Part shown: in pieces, positions 48,301 through 62,200 of the stretch
Layout of the letters: each line of letters opens with the position of its first letter
Numbering within the stretch: position 1 is the first letter of the stretch
Assembly: GCA_036346375.1 (NCBI GenBank)
Contig: CM070503.1
Location: forward strand, 372,001 to 436,000
Reading direction: 5' to 3'
Source of the DNA: Guadua angustifolia
Taxonomy: Eukaryota > Streptophyta > Magnoliopsida > Poales > Poaceae
DNA length: 64,000 nucleotides
Translations under genes and position numbers: made by a program
The notes under the pieces: model-generated
The model's database searches: none
Told to the model about the DNA's origin: nothing
The model's input: the letters and a program-made list of their open reading frames with translations, nothing else

Positions 48301-51300
48301 AATATCGAACAGTTTGACTTAAGTGAACAACAGAACAAGGGTGACTAATTGTGTGCAATTCCATGCATACATCGATGAATTCATGACTAATGAACTAACA
48401 AGACAATATCAATGGTATACACATTTTGCAACAAATTCCTGGCAGTACATCAAAATAACAGTATCTGATGTCATTACATTTAGAACACTCACCGTCATAA
48501 AGAAAAGGCCTAACAGAAGGCCACGATAAGGAGCAATATCTGACTCAACTTGTAAGGAGAACTCTGTTTCTGCTAATAGCAGACCAGCCAAAAATGCTCC
48601 AAGTGCCATTGATAACCCAGCCTGTGAAAAAAAAATACAACAATATGCAAAGTAGCTTCAAGGAATACAGGGTCAATAATATAATCTGATAAAATATGTA
48701 CCCGGGCGGTGAGAAGACTTGTCCCAAAAATAACAAGGAGAGTATTTGCCGAAAATATCTCAGCATTCCGATTTTCAGCAATTTGTTTGTAAATTGGCCG
48801 AAGCAACTATTCAACACAAAAAAAAAATTGAAGAGGCAAGTCAAACAGTAACGATCAAATTATAAGAAATGCAGCTGCAAGTGAAAAAGGACCACAACGT
48901 GCGCACAGTTAGGAGGGGCCACACATGTAAGCATGCCAACTAAAACGAATGAACAGTCAACTCACCAGACGACCTCCAGCAATTATGGCAGTTATAGCAG
49001 CTATTGCCTTTACAGCAGCCATTCCCATGGCTTCCGCTATTGCTTGGAAACCAACCTACAAGAAGCAGAAATTGTATCTGGTAAGGATCAAACTGTTCGT
49101 ACAGAAAGATAAAAACAAATCGTAGCAGGACCACAAGGTTATGGGAATGACACTGCAAGAAGCAAGCCACAGTCCCATTGCAAAGCTGATGCCTTTGGCG
49201 GTGTGAAGTGTCAACCATAGTTACCATAAAATCTTCAATAGTCAAATATAACACTAGCTGACCTTGCAGAATAATTGCACATTTATAGATTTGTAGATTT
49301 AACCTATGTCAAATTGTCATCAGAAATCTACAATTAGCCATTAGTGTAATAAAATATCATCAGGTTCAAATAGCTTTGCACAATCAATAAGAACCCTATG
49401 ATGGAACATGGGTTTTGAAGTGCTCCACAGAAGTGATGGCCCGAGGAAGAAATTTAGAAATTTTGGATGATGATATCATGGGATAAAACATCTAAACAGT
49501 TATATCTCCATCAGTAGTTCATGTGATGTTTATACCATTAACTCAATGAATTATGTACAATACTTGATTGTTGATTCAGGTAAAATCTCATTAGTCTGTC
49601 AAACACACTAACCATTTGCATCAATAAGAAAAATGTCCTAGCTCAGACGAGGAAAAAAAGTATGACATAAAAGGTTACCCCTCCTTTTGAAGAATTAGGT
49701 GATATAAGAGGTATTAGTATCAACAGGACCACCACAGCCAAATCCTGAAAATAACACAAGAAACATTAATTTTAATACAGGTTTAGATTAAAATTACAAA
49801 AAGCAAAGGTCGATAGAGAAGGGGGACAATAAACCCTCTAAGCATGAGTATGTGCTTGAGAATGTGTGCATGTGCAGGTCCATACTTGCATGCATGCATG
49901 ACAGGGAAACAGCAAAGGCCATGTAAAGAAATGCAACTGTGAGGTGTGATCTAGAAGGCAAGAGCAAAAGGACATAAGAAAGTACATTAACAAGAATTAG
50001 GAAAGAGAAACCTGAAATATAATCTACAATATTCAGAAAAACAAGCTATATGTCAGATCATGGTGTAGTTATACCTGAAATAGTAACACAGAAAACGTAG
50101 CACGTCCATGGCGTGAAGTGCTCTCCCCACGTTCTTGTAGTACCTAGTGAACCAAAAACAGTAAATGCTCAACAGCCAACCAACAAATGATTCAGACAAA
50201 AGGAGCGGCGCGGGGGGTGGACAAACAAATACGTAGAAGAAGAAAGGAAGTATTCCACATTAGTCAAGCACTCAAGCCTTATAGCTTGATTGAAGACTAG
50301 TTTTGACCTGAATATGAAACTTCAAAGTATGACAAGAAAATAGTTTCCATTCAATCTAATTTTTCTCCTGAGTGAAAACTGATTTTGATGAATAAATTCA
50401 TTTCAATTGTGAGGTTATAAGGAAGTACTTGCAAGACGACAGCTGTTGATGACAGGGCCAAACCACTCCCGACAACAATTGCTGCTGGTCCTGGCAGTCC
50501 TGCAAAACCGTGAGCAATCATACCAACAGCTGCTGTAGTAGCCAACACCTGTCAATTGTTCCAATTTGTCAGGGAGCACTTCACACAGAACTATTGTTTG
50601 ATGGCTGCATAGCATGAGTAATTGAGTACAACTATAACCTGAGCAGAGCCTAACCCAAAGACATACTTCTTCATGGAGCTTAGCCTTTCCACAGAAAGCT
50701 GCAGATACAAAATATTAAGCTGATACCTCCTGAAAAAGAAAGAATCTTAAAGAGCACTCAGCTGTACCTCAAGGCCAATGTTGAACAACAAAAACACAAC
50801 TCCGAATTCAGCAATCGCCTTTGTTCCATGGACATGACGGATGATAGAGAGCCCATAGGGACCAATGAGGACACCAGCAGCAAGATATCCAAGAACAGGG
50901 CTACCTAAGATATTGAGGTGCACATAATAACTGAGCACAAAATATACAATATTTATCTTCTTAGGAGGTCACAAGATTTTTTATTAAAAAACTGAAGGAT
51001 TTTTGTCACAGATGTTTCTAGCACACTCAAGTTTCAGACCATTCAATGCTGGGACAGCCACAGCGAGCAGTTGCAGTGTATGTTTGAACATGTTTAACAT
51101 GATTTCAGTAGAAATGTTCCAGGTGATTAGAATAAATAGAAAAGTTAGATACCATGGTACCATGCAATGTAAATATAGATGGCAGAAACACATCTCACCT
51201 CCAGGAATTTTCTGGAATAGCGGTACAAAAACAACACTAGCCAGAAGCAAATATAGTATGTCAAAAAGTGAAGCTTCTTCCTCATTTACCTGAATAGAGT

Positions 51301-53283
51301 AATAAAGACGTAAGGAAGTTTCTTCCAAGCTAAACATCATGTTAACTTATGGGAGTAGTAAGAGTGTACACGGAAATGAGAAATTCAGGTTCATAAACAA
51401 TACCTCCTGATGAGGTAGGAGCTCAATTAGCTTCTTTAATCTCTTTGGGATCTGTCGTATCTCCCGAACTATGGGCTTTGCAGTGGAGGTAGCTTCTTCA
51501 ATACTTGTGGCTATGTCTTGCTGCTGAAATAATTGACTGCTCTTCTCAGCTCTATTTAAGAAGAATGTCCTATGGGACAAAGAAAATAAAAAATGTCATT
51601 TGAGACAGAATTGGTTCATCAATATGCATGAAATTGACGGCAAGCGCCTGCAATTATTGTAACAAACAAGCACTTTCAGTTATGTTTTCATCAGTTCCAA
51701 TGAGCACAACGTGATTACACGGATAGGTATATGATAAACTACCAACAGTATACAAGGTAAACAGATGGAGACATGTGAAATCAAATATTCAAATCCTTCT
51801 TGCAAAACAGAAACAAAGAAAAATATATCAGTTACCATGCAACTCACCCTGCACCAAGAAGCAGTATCCCGACAACAAGCTTTGGTGCATGTTTTCTAGC
51901 TGATTTCATTAACCCCTGAAAAACAGATGTAGGCGTAAATTCCCCATCCACTTTGGAGGAGAAGAAAGATGCCGGGAAGAACCGAGATGACCGCTTCAGT
52001 GATGCTTTGGGAGACTCCTTTCGTTCTATTTCTTGCTTCTTCCCTTGCTTTGACTTGTCTATATCGGTTTCAGCTTCTTTCTGAGGCTCAACAAGCAACT
52101 TTTCACTGTTTTCTTCATCAAACCTTTCACGGGACGATTCAAGCTGCTCGATGCCTTCGACAGCCAAGTCACCAACCATTAGATGCTCAGCATTTGACAG
52201 CTCATCTCTTTCAGAAATATCATCTATACCATCATTGCTATAGTCAAATAGTTCAGAAACATGATCTTCTTCACCAGTTATTTGCTCCTCAGAAGGTATT
52301 GATAGATCTACCACAGCATCAACCAAGGAGATGGCTTTCTCCGCTTTCTGCAGCACTAGTTCCGCATCATTTGCACGCTGCGCAGCTTCCATCTCAAGAG
52401 CCACTGCCTGTTCAGCTAACACCATTATGTTGGCAACATCCTCCTCCGCCCTTGAAGCATCCAAAAGAGCCCCCTCAGCAAGCTCCGTCAGCCTATCAAC
52501 CTCCTTCTGCAACTCCAATTTCTTCCCCTGGATACGTCCCAGCTCCTCCTCACATTTTGACAAAGTTGCCTGACACTCCTTAATCTCCTCCTGCGCAGAT
52601 GCAAGGGCTTCCTCCTCCACATCATCAACGCTAACTTCCATCGGCCCGACCGAGCCCCTTTTTGCGTCCAGAGCTTCTGCTGCCAACTGCAACCGAGCCT
52701 GAGCCATGGATAGCGCCATTGTAGCCTTCCGGACGACCTCCTTCGCATCAGCCTCCTTGCTGATGATCTCCTGTATGATCACCACAGTGGAAGAGACATC
52801 CCTCTGAGCATTGTCGGCCCGATCCTTCAGGTAGATTGCCGACTCTGATATCCTCTGTGCCTTCTCCTCAAACATTGTGCTGTTCAACCTAGCCACCTCC
52901 AGCTCCTTCCTCGCTTTCTGAAGCATCTCCCTCAGATCGTCTACGTCGATGCCGCCCTTCTCCTCATCAGACCCCGAGCTGCTCGCTTCATCGTCACACT
53001 CACCAGAGTCCTTGGCACCTTCCAAAGGGCCATCAACGTAGGCCAACGACTCGTTGCCCTGGCACCGCAACGTGTTCCCTCTGATGCGGAAAGCGAGAGA
53101 GCTCCCCAGGTAGAAGGGGCCACTGTACGCGCGGCCTCGGAGGGCAGAAGCGACCATGAGGTTTCCGCCGACGTGATGCCTGGTTCGGCGCAGTGAGCAA
53201 TTCCGGAAGCCATTCCCGGCGGCGCCGATCCGTAAGGCCGTACGACTAGGCCCAACACCGGAAGCAAACCGTGAAAAATCCAT
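42346..53283 (-). CDS. KEA: K+/H+ efflux antiporter KEA1/KEA2, chloroplast type
   Basis: Twenty exons join in frame to 1146 aa. The first is 53283-51848; others include 51569-51404, 50904-50768, 48621-48493, 46315-46106, 43823-43647 and 42468-42346. The N-terminus is a transit-peptide-like region, then a long coiled-coil stromal domain (about residues 110-330) that only plastid KEA1/2 have. The CPA2 exchanger follows: VLGYLAAGVLIGPYG, GVVFLLFNIGLE, FQDLAVVVLLILIPL, GAFLAGLLLAETEF and LAPGGEFAFVAFGEAVNQ. A KTN/RCK nucleotide-binding domain begins DHIIILGFGRVGQ. Family members sit in the chloroplast inner envelope and exchange K+ for H+, controlling stromal pH and osmotic balance. The start MDFSRFASG is my choice; an in-frame ATG 36 bp upstream is possible. 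The intron at 46316-48492 holds a LINE with a nested hAT-like element. All lengths and phases agree. Confidence 0.93.
44016..44145. repeat. Near-perfect 65-bp tandem duplication in a KEA intron
   Basis: ACCATTAGCATACAACAGAG at 44021 recurs at 44086, and the 65-bp units are almost identical (one visible difference, CTATATAC against CTATGTAC). It lies between exons 15 and 16. Confidence 0.92.
45330..45626. repeat. tRNA-like SINE head plus two-copy 108-bp tandem repeat
   Basis: At 45335-45400 the phrases GCTCGGTTGGTAGAG and GGGCTCGAACCTGG resemble A and B boxes of a tRNA-derived SINE. After it, a unit beginning CTACCTTCTTTCTT at 45402 recurs at 45510. Each unit has AAATTTCAAAAGACAC and GCACTAGGGCG. 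It lies in a KEA intron. Confidence 0.6.
47040..48275 (+). mobile_element. Decayed LINE reverse transcriptase, antisense in KEA intron
   Basis: Reading the plus strand gives PWYMLFTDDVVLIDE (the catalytic FADD box as FTDD), then ESKGFRLNRIKTEYMRC and ETFQYLGSML, all typical of plant LINE reverse transcriptases. Stops and shifts interrupt it. The 3' end CTACCCCAATTTGTTTGGGA and a T-rich tail are the usual LINE terminus. An element is nested at 47788-48068. Confidence 0.85.
47788..48068. mobile_element. hAT-like MITE nested in the LINE
   Basis: The ends CATCATTGTCAAGGCG and (complement) CATTGTTGTCAAGGCG are 16-bp inverted repeats with two mismatches. The 8-mer CGTAGAAA flanks both sides at 47780-47787 and 48069-48076. 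An 8-bp TSD is the hAT hallmark. The left part is rich in GCCTAGGCG-type palindromes. Confidence 0.85.
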
Positions 53284-53880
53284 CCCCCCTAATGGAACAC
53301 GGCACCAATCGAAACCCAAAAAAAGGTAGGCAAAAAACCTAAAATGAAAAACGTGCGCGGCATGAGATTTTTCGAGTGAAACAGGGCCAAAAACGGCGTT
53401 CGTCCAATCGGGCTGCGATAATCGATCGATGCATCAAAACCTGATCGGAAAAAAAAACGAGGAAGCCAAGCTTCCTTCCTTCCGGGAAGCGGATTGGATG
53501 GGAGGGGAGGGGAGGGAGCACGAGAGGGGGGGAAGGAAGGCGAGGGGGAGAAGGGAGCTCTCACTCTGGCAAGTCTAGTTCCAGTTCCAGTCTCTCTCTC
53601 TCGTTAAGGGCAAGAGCCGGTTCTGGGAAAGAAATTTGTCCTTGGTCTTTGGAGCGGAGGAGACGAGGCGGAGGCGGGCAGGCCGATTTAGGAGCTGAGC
53701 TGCCTGCGCGTGAACCCAGGCCAGTCCACCACCCAAGATTAAGATTGAAATCTCGTTTTCGTTCCAAATCACGTCCATAATTAGAGAATAAAATTTAGAA
53801 GTTTTAGATAAATCCCGAATGAAATACAAAAATAAAAATTCAAATTTAATTTTTTTCTACTGAGAAAACCGATATTTAAG
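53284..53880 (-). other. 5' leader and promoter of KEA
   Basis: A GC-richer stretch with a CT-rich run on the minus strand directly precedes the KEA start. The short ORFs there have no domain. A transcription start cannot be read from the sequence. Confidence 0.4.
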
Positions 53881-53889
53881 TCGGTTTTA

Positions 53890-54900
53890 CCGAGATCTCA
53901 ATAAAATTGCACTAAGCGAAAAATAGATCAAACGACATTGAAAATTTTTGAAATTCTTTGTGTAGGTTCCTAACAGATCAATGATGTTCCCATAAAAAAT
54001 TTTAGATGATTATCAAATTTGAGGAATTTTTAAAAATCCAAACATTGCACATGTCCTGATAAAATGCTAACCGGTAAGTTTGAACCGAATGAAAAATAAA
54101 ACAAACCACGTTAGAAAATTTTGAAATTTTTTGTGCATGGTTATGATGCATCACTAATATTTCCATAAAATTTTCACATGATGATTAAGCTTCGTGAATT
54201 TTTAAAAATTTAGAAAGTGCTATTGTCCTGATAAAAGCCATACCGGCAAACTTCAACTAAATGAAAAATGGTATAAACCATGATAGAAATTTTTGAAAAT
54301 TTTTGTGAATGTTCCTGATGTATCATTAATGTTTCTATAAAATTTTTATATGATGATCAAACTTCAAAAAGTTCCAAAAATTCTGAAAGTGTTACGTCAT
54401 GTAAAAGCTTGATGATCAATATATAAATTTGCTTTAATAAAAAAAAGGTTTAAATTTTTTAAAATTTTGCATAAGTGTTCTAAGGAAATTCTTAAGATGT
54501 CATAAAATTTTGAATCATTATCACACTCCAATGAATTTATAAAATTCTTACAAGTGCATTGTACTATTTATGTTCTTTCTGTTTTTGATTTTTGAAATAT
54601 AACAAATGAAGTTCAATGCATACATAGATTTGATTGAGCAAACAAAAAAGTTAAACTTTTTTGAAAATTTTATAGAATGGTAATGAGGAAATTATTAAGC
54701 TTCCGTAAAAATTTTGGATTATGATCACACTCGAGAAAATTTATAAAAATTTTGACAAGTTTACTGTCCCAATTATGTTCATTCTATTTTTGTTTTTTTA
54801 AAATAACAAATGAAATTTGATCCTACACTTCCTAGGATGGTATCATAAATTTTCACATCATGATAAAGCATGTACAATTTTATAAAAATCCGACAGTATT
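53890..54900. repeat. Decayed AT-rich tandem array, period about 172 bp
   Basis: CTGATAAAA at about 54056 and 54228 starts similar units, each with TGAAAAAT, AAATTTTTGAAA, CATAAAATTTT, GATGATCAAACTT and a closing GTC. Further, more diverged units follow from about 54400 and 54573, with a possible earlier one from 53893. ACCGAGATCTC motifs stand at about 53888 and again after the array, near 55100. Confidence 0.7.
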
Positions 54901-56294
54901 TCTACAGTTTTTAAAAATATCTCAAAAATTCGGTTTTTCATCAAATTTTCATAGGAGATAACTTTCTTAAGGGTTATTGGACCAAATCCGGTTAAAATTC
55001 CTGAGATCTCGACAAGATTTAGCGAGAACTCGCCGAGATTACTGTAGTATTTTAAATTTTTTACTCAAGCCGGCATTTCAAAATTTATCCATGTCCGGAA
55101 ACCGAGATCTCGCGAAATTTTAATCCTTGACCCCACCCGTATAGCTCATCTGCAACGCAAACCAAAGCAAAGACAACGGAGCGTACCTCAAAATCACAGT
55201 ATATCTAGCTTTTATGTATTTTTTGAACGTATTTATAAAAATAATCCTCTTTCATGGTAGAAGATAATAAGACAACGCCGCAGCAGCACTAGCGAGCTCA
55301 AGCCTCAAAGGCATGGGCAGCCAGGTGCGTGGACGGGCACGTGCCATGCTCGCGCGTGCGCTTATGCTTGTCGGATAACGGGATATTCCTCTTGCTTGAC
55401 TTCCGCCGACTCGATCCCTCCCCTCCCGCCCTTCACAACACGACCACATGCCAACACAGACCAGTCACTCCTATTCACTGGACTAAACAGTGAGCGTGTC
55501 TGTTGGGGAAGTAGTGCACTTATTTCTCCCTTCTGAGAAATATTAAATGTTTCAAAACATAGCAGAAAGACCAATAGTTTGAGGTCAATATTGCAAGAAC
55601 AATACAAATTGTAAGACCACTCCGTCAGGGGGGCAGAGACAAAGGGATGCATCTCATTTCTGCATTTACTTCAACAAAACAAAAGCTTACCGTATTTACC
55701 ACCACTCTGGATGCATAATGAACGGATACTAAAACTACAGATTTACAATAGGCTGGTTACTAATATATATAAAGGTTAATAATCACGGTAGGCTCAAATT
55801 TCAATGTTCATTTGTCCAAAAACGCCTACGACAAACAAAGAATCTCGACAATCTGGAATTCTGGATCCTCTGCAGGCTGCTGCTACATCCTCTACCTGCA
55901 TGCTCTGGAAAGTATACTCCAGATCAGAAGCATGATGTATGAAATGTACTCATATGAAGTGTTGTATTGATGTTTTTAACTTATTGAAAGACATATATGC
56001 CAACGACATTTTTTCAAAGTTATTTAAGTATGGCAACGACATTTTCATAACCGTCACAACTTTAATGGCAACGCAATACTACACATGTATAAATTGCAAA
56101 AATCTGCCGCTAGCACTGAAACAATCTTGATGGATGACACAAACAAACAGAACTGCTGCTAAGGTGCTATATTGGAAACTAGCTAGATGCAATACAAATG
56201 AAAGGAATGGAACAGTGACAATACCTCATAATTCCCCTTTAAGTTAAGAAGGAAATAAATATAGGACGAACCACTGCTTCCCATGTGAAGAATG
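54901..56294. other. Intergenic, no gene seen
   Basis: Both the end of the AT-rich repeat and a more mixed stretch from 55130 lack recognisable coding sequence. The part near 56294 is the probable 3' untranslated region of MSH3. Confidence 0.4.
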
Positions 56295-59200
56295 CTAGCC
56301 TTTTATTGTCTTCAATGCAATCTCCCTCGCATCCTTTAAACAAGAAAGTGTGTATGTTACGTCCTTATTGATTTGAATGGATGTCATGTTACATAGTATC
56401 CTGCGACATGCTTCCGTCAACCCTTTATAAGGCTGCGCACAAAGCAAACCAACTTCTGGAGAACTCCCTAGCTTATTTTCTTCATGCACACGTAACTCTT
56501 CTTGCAGTTTGGCTGCCATGACCGAAGCCCGCTCAATACATCTAGACGGAAGCTGCAAGCAGGATCACACCTCAGCAACCAAGAGATTACGAGTGAGGAG
56601 ATAATTGGTAGCTTTTCACTTCTATAGGTTTAGGTACATATTGTTCAAAAAGTAAACTTGAAAAAGAAAAGGAGGAAAAGACATTTTTTAAAAAATTAAC
56701 CGGCACATACATAGCCATTGCAGAAATAGGGGGTTTGGGCTTATTTAAGGGAGCTGTAGCTTCTTTCCTGAAAATCTGCCTTCTGGCTTTCTAGGCTAAA
56801 AAGCAGTTGTTTTTTTTTTTTGAGAAATCGTTTGACAAACGGCTAATTTCTTCCCACAATAAACTGCAAAAGCATATTCCACCCAGCTTTTGGCTTTCGC
56901 TAGTTATATATAACTTCTAGATTATGGTAAAAGTCGCTTAAAAGCTGACCCATTTAGAGGGTTTACTGGCTTTTCGGAAGCCGAAGCTTGGATTTAAGCA
57001 GCCCCCACACAACAACAACAAAAAAACGCAACACAAAAAAAAAAGACATTTATGGCTTCTAATAAGTAATGAACCCACGATTGGCATGTGAACTTATTTA
57101 CTATGATATATACATATCACTCAAACAAGACAGTAACATGAAAACTGAAACATATATATGGTTTTTTATTACTGATGAAGAATATGGGGAATAACAGTAG
57201 GTCAGCACTTGCGAGTCATGAGCATTAAACACATGTATTAAAAACTAACCAAAGAGGACAACATAGAGTATTAGCAATTCGGAAAACTGAGGAAAAATGA
57301 CTCAGTTGGACACCAAAAGAACACCGCTGTTAGGAGTACCCATGACAATGAAAGCTTGGACCAGACCTAGAAAAAGAACAGACATGAAAACTTCCATATA
57401 ACTAACCTGTGCAAGCAGCGCAACATTAAGACCAAAGCTTCTGTCTGAAGCTCCGGCAACAAGTTTATACAAGAAAGTAATTTCTCCAAGATCCTTCGGC
57501 TCTGTGCTAGTCTCCATCTGTTTATCTGTGACTTCCAACAGCTTCCGTGTTGCTAGATATGAAACATGGTATACCCCGACAGAACCTTCAAATTCTCTCT
57601 GAATATCAAGAATCTTTGGATAGTGAGTGACAAAAATGACAATACATTTCTTCTCTGTGAGGAGGTAGTGTAATGTAGCATAAGCTATAGCAACACCGTC
57701 ATGTGTACTAGTGCCACGACCAAGCTCATCAATGATAACTAGGGATCGAGATGAGCAGTTATGCAATATATTGGAAGCTTCATTCAACTCTTCATGGAAG
57801 GTACTTGTTCCATGTTGAATACTGTCGGACGCACCCATTCGAGTATAAATTCCATCAACAACATGCAACCTAGCTGATGAAGCTGGTACAAAGGAACCAA
57901 CCTAAAGAAACCAGAGCAACGAATTTTAGATATCATCTCAGAATCAAGATAAAGTTCAACAGAAGTAATCTGTAAAAACCATCAACCTTTGTCTGCTCAA
58001 AAGAAAAGAACTTTTGCTTTATCAATGTTTTTGTCAACCTCAGCCCAACTACTAGGTAAAAGTTTGTACTAGTTATACATCCACAACGTGTTCCCATGTG
58101 TGGATTAGAAGTATCGGATAAAACTTATACCTGGGCCATGATGGTAATTAGTGCAACTTGGCGAATATAGCAACTTTTTCCTCCCATGTTTGGTCCTGTA
58201 ACAATCTGGCAGTATTCACCATCTGCATGAAGCTCTGTATCATTTGGAACAAAATTGTCTCCAAGAAGGGACTCCAGAACCTAAACCCAACAGCATAACA
58301 TCACCATCATTGTCAATATACCTAAAGATGTGAACTACAGAACTGAAGAAAAACTACAGATATTTCACAAGCAGCATGCATTGCATGAAAGAAAGCAATG
58401 CACATTGCACTTTATATATATTATAAATTTACTTACGCCTTCCTGAACAGGATTTCTAGTTTCTGGAAAAAGAATAAAATACTAAATAAGATCATGTTCT
58501 GCCAAGAATGACAAAGGAAAGATCGGAAGGTTGCTGGTAACAAGAAACCAGCTGGATTGTAAGATCTGAAAGCATGACCCTAACTAGTCAATTGTACGAT
58601 CGTTAGCCCTCTTTAAAAACATCATAGCATCGCACATTATAAGGTGAGATGGAAAAAGAGGCACAATTTAACAATGAACATAACAGTGTGCGAACCGCCA
58701 GTTGCAATGGGAATAGTGTTAATGTTACACAGTAAATTAAAATTGATCTTCAAATATAACTGAGCCCCACAGATATAGTATGATGAATTTCAATTTTCCG
58801 GGTTCACCTGTTCATTTTTGCTTAACTTTGAATTGTGAAAAAACTCCAGAGTGCAGTACTATGCTACTGGCCTACTACTAATGGAAGGAATATACTTGCA
58901 AGTTGCAACAGTCCTGGACTCCACCTGGATATTTTACATGTTAAATATATTATATTATTTGGGATTTGCTGATCGAACTCCGAAGACTCATTCCTGAAAT
59001 TTAGCAATGGAATGGTAAGTGGTCTAAAACTAACCGGATGGCGCCCATCTTTGATGTGAATCTGACTTGCTTCACTCTCGTGAACAAAATTAGGTCGTAC
59101 ATAATTCTGCCATTGGAACAACGGTTGGTGATCAACGTCAAATAGGAAAAAGTGCATGTAAAAAGGTGAGCACAGGGTTAAGGCCAATCTATTACATTCT

Positions 59201-62200
59201 GTTTTGCAAGAGTAGCAAGAGAGTATAAGCAGTCCAGAGCTGCAAGAGATTCAACAGTTGCTTGAAATTGCGCATAGTATTTGCCGAAATTCAAAAGGAA
59301 TTTATGCCATGCTGTATTGCAGATAACTGCTAGTTCTTCCTTAGCAAGCAATAAACTGTCCAAGTTTTTCAAGATTTCAGGAGTGTGGTATCTGATAGTT
59401 TTTTTGGTGCTATTTACTTTCATCCAATTTGGAGGTACCCTTCTATCTGCTGGGAGCTGCAGGCACACAATAGGTGATGTTAATAATCTTATAAAAAATA
59501 TAAAGAGCTTTTCTTGCAATTTGAAACCAACAATATCAGAAGGTAACTGAATTCAACTAAGCGACTTAACTTCGATCAAATGAGTTGTTCCAGCTACAGT
59601 TTTGAACTCCAAGCTGCGCATACCAAGCTGCTTCCGATACTCGACAATTAATAAATCCAGTTTTTGTTTGGCCATTTCAACAGTCACATGACCCTCCGCA
59701 ACCTATGGAATGATATACAAGTATGATACATCAGACAAAGAAAGCAACAAAACAAGTTCATTTCATTGCAAGAGAAGGATTTACCTCGGGAAACTGATCA
59801 ACAGATGCAACGAATAGGTTTAGCATATCTCCTTGATCAGCAGCATCTTTATTAAGACAAGACACAAGTTTCACAGCATTAGCAAGTACAGTGGAAGATG
59901 AAGCTGTACTTATTAGCCTTCTCAGCAAAGAAGAGTGCACAGTTTTATGCTGAGAAGACACAATGTCAGTATCCTCAAGGGCAAGTTTCTGTAGTTGCTT
60001 TCCAGCTGTCAGAATAGCCTGGATAACCCCAACAAACTGCAACGTAAAACTATAAGCAATTAGGCATAAATACCAAGTAATCCAAAATGAAATTTTTTAG
60101 TTACATAACATTCGCCGTTTTATGTACTCCAACTTTGTGAACATTGTATTAACTTGACCGGCATACTTGGACAATAAACAGTCAAAAATTAAGTACAATC
60201 TGGATGCCGGAAAGAGAAGCTCATAAAAGAGGTTGCTCTCAGCAGGCTATGATTTATGGCACAGAAAACAAACAAGTGCAAGTCAAAAACTTCCTTTAAG
60301 CAAAGCATATAGTGTGTGGTGTACAACATTACATAGAGAGAGTGGATAACAGACTTCTCCATTTTTTTTTAAAAAAAAAGACTTCTCTGTTTCATAGCAC
60401 AACGGCAGTAACACAAGTTTCAACAGATGTATATAGAAGAAAAAACTACTAGCAGACATTATGTGCATTTTTTTAAATAAACCACCATAATTGAGGCAAA
60501 AGATTCAGTTTTAAATAGATTAGAATAAAAAAAATATTTGACCTCTTTAGCTGTGGCTTTGCAGTGAAAAATCCTTGTTATTCCTCTTTGAATATCACGT
60601 GATCTTCCGAGAGTTGTTAAAACAGATGAAAGAATGGTGCTCAGATCACTTCGCACAGAAGCTGTGCAGCACCCATCCTCTTCAATTTGTAGAATACTAA
60701 TTGAATCTTGCCGTGATCCCATCGATTCAGAAATCTCAGAAACCGTGTCGTGGCGAGAGCATATTAGATTTCTATCACATAAGGGGTGAGTCAACTGCAA
60801 TAACATCACATGATGAAAGACCTTTAAGAAAACTGTTAACCAATAGCTATTAGGGTTGTCACTTTTCATAGTTGTAATAGTCTGCCATTTCTTTTGATTA
60901 AGCGATATGGTACATCATGATGATATTCATTTCATGATCAGGTATGCATAATCTTACCCAGTGCCTAAACAGTCTAGATCCAAAAGCTGTACATGTGTTG
61001 TTCATAGTTTGGAACAAAGACCCTTCTATTGAACCATCTGAGTTGTTCTTCAATACCTGAAAGTGATACAGGTATTACTTCATAAATGGAATGGAAGAGA
61101 ATATCAAGGAGATGGCATGATCACAAAAACATAAAATGGGTGTGCTCCATGTGTTTTGAAGCAACATTTCAGCAAAAACCAACTATAAGTCTACTCTGAC
61201 TATATGTAAGAAAGCAGATCCTATCAGCAAAAAAATATATTCAAACAGCATGAGGGCAAACACTGAGCTGAGAAACAAAAGGTCATAAATATCCAAAAGG
61301 ATTATTTTACTTTGATGGTGTTATAGAAAAATCTACCTCAAGTTGTTGAAGAGCATTTGCTGATAGCGACATTTCAGTGTTAGAGGTAAACGGCCGGAAT
61401 GAAGAACCAAAGCAAATTAACCTTTCCATACCGAAATCCTTGAGATAGCGAACACTCAATGCCAACGCTTGGACAACTAGCTCTGGCATAGCCATGACAC
61501 CCTACTTGAACAAATGGAACTTATTAAACTACATGATGGAGAGCAAGGCACATGGTGGGATGACAATTAATTACCTAAACTCCATTTAGAACAATTACAC
61601 AGGCTAACAGTACCTCAATCCCATGAAGAATGTTGTCCTCTTCACTTATTTCCACCATCTGCCTGTCATTTTCAATGGTTGGAGCATCACCCCCAGACTT
61701 ATCAAATAAAGACACCAGTTCTGCTATAGCACCACCATCGCTAAAACAAACACGCGAGGTGCGCTCAACCCGGACATTAGAGGTAGGCCCCGCATATGCC
61801 ATCATCAGCTAGACAACAAGCAAAGGGGACACATCAATAGGAGGATCTCGAGCATTATAAAGCTGGAATGAGGAACGTTAACTCAAATTGCAAGAACTTA
61901 AAAACAAACTAGCCAAAGAAAAGGTGATATACTGTAATTGTAAATAACACACTCAAAATCAACCATAGGAATAATTTGCTTGAGCTTAAGTTGGAATGAA
62001 TAAAAAAGCTGTCATTATTTATGGTGGAAACTGAAAAAAAATGCATAACTATTACTGCCTGGCTACAGTAACACTGATGATTGATTGTGGCCTTGAAAGT
62101 GTTTCAAGAAACACCGCTGGGGACACGTGCAACATTCCTAAATAAGTTGCCATGTAGCATGACTGCACTCACCGCAAAACAAACTAAGGCCCTGTTTTAG

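Noticed and set aside
51969..52583. 204-aa plus-strand frame inside KEA exon 1
   Set aside because: It is antisense to the coiled-coil coding region, His/Gln/Pro-rich, with no family match.
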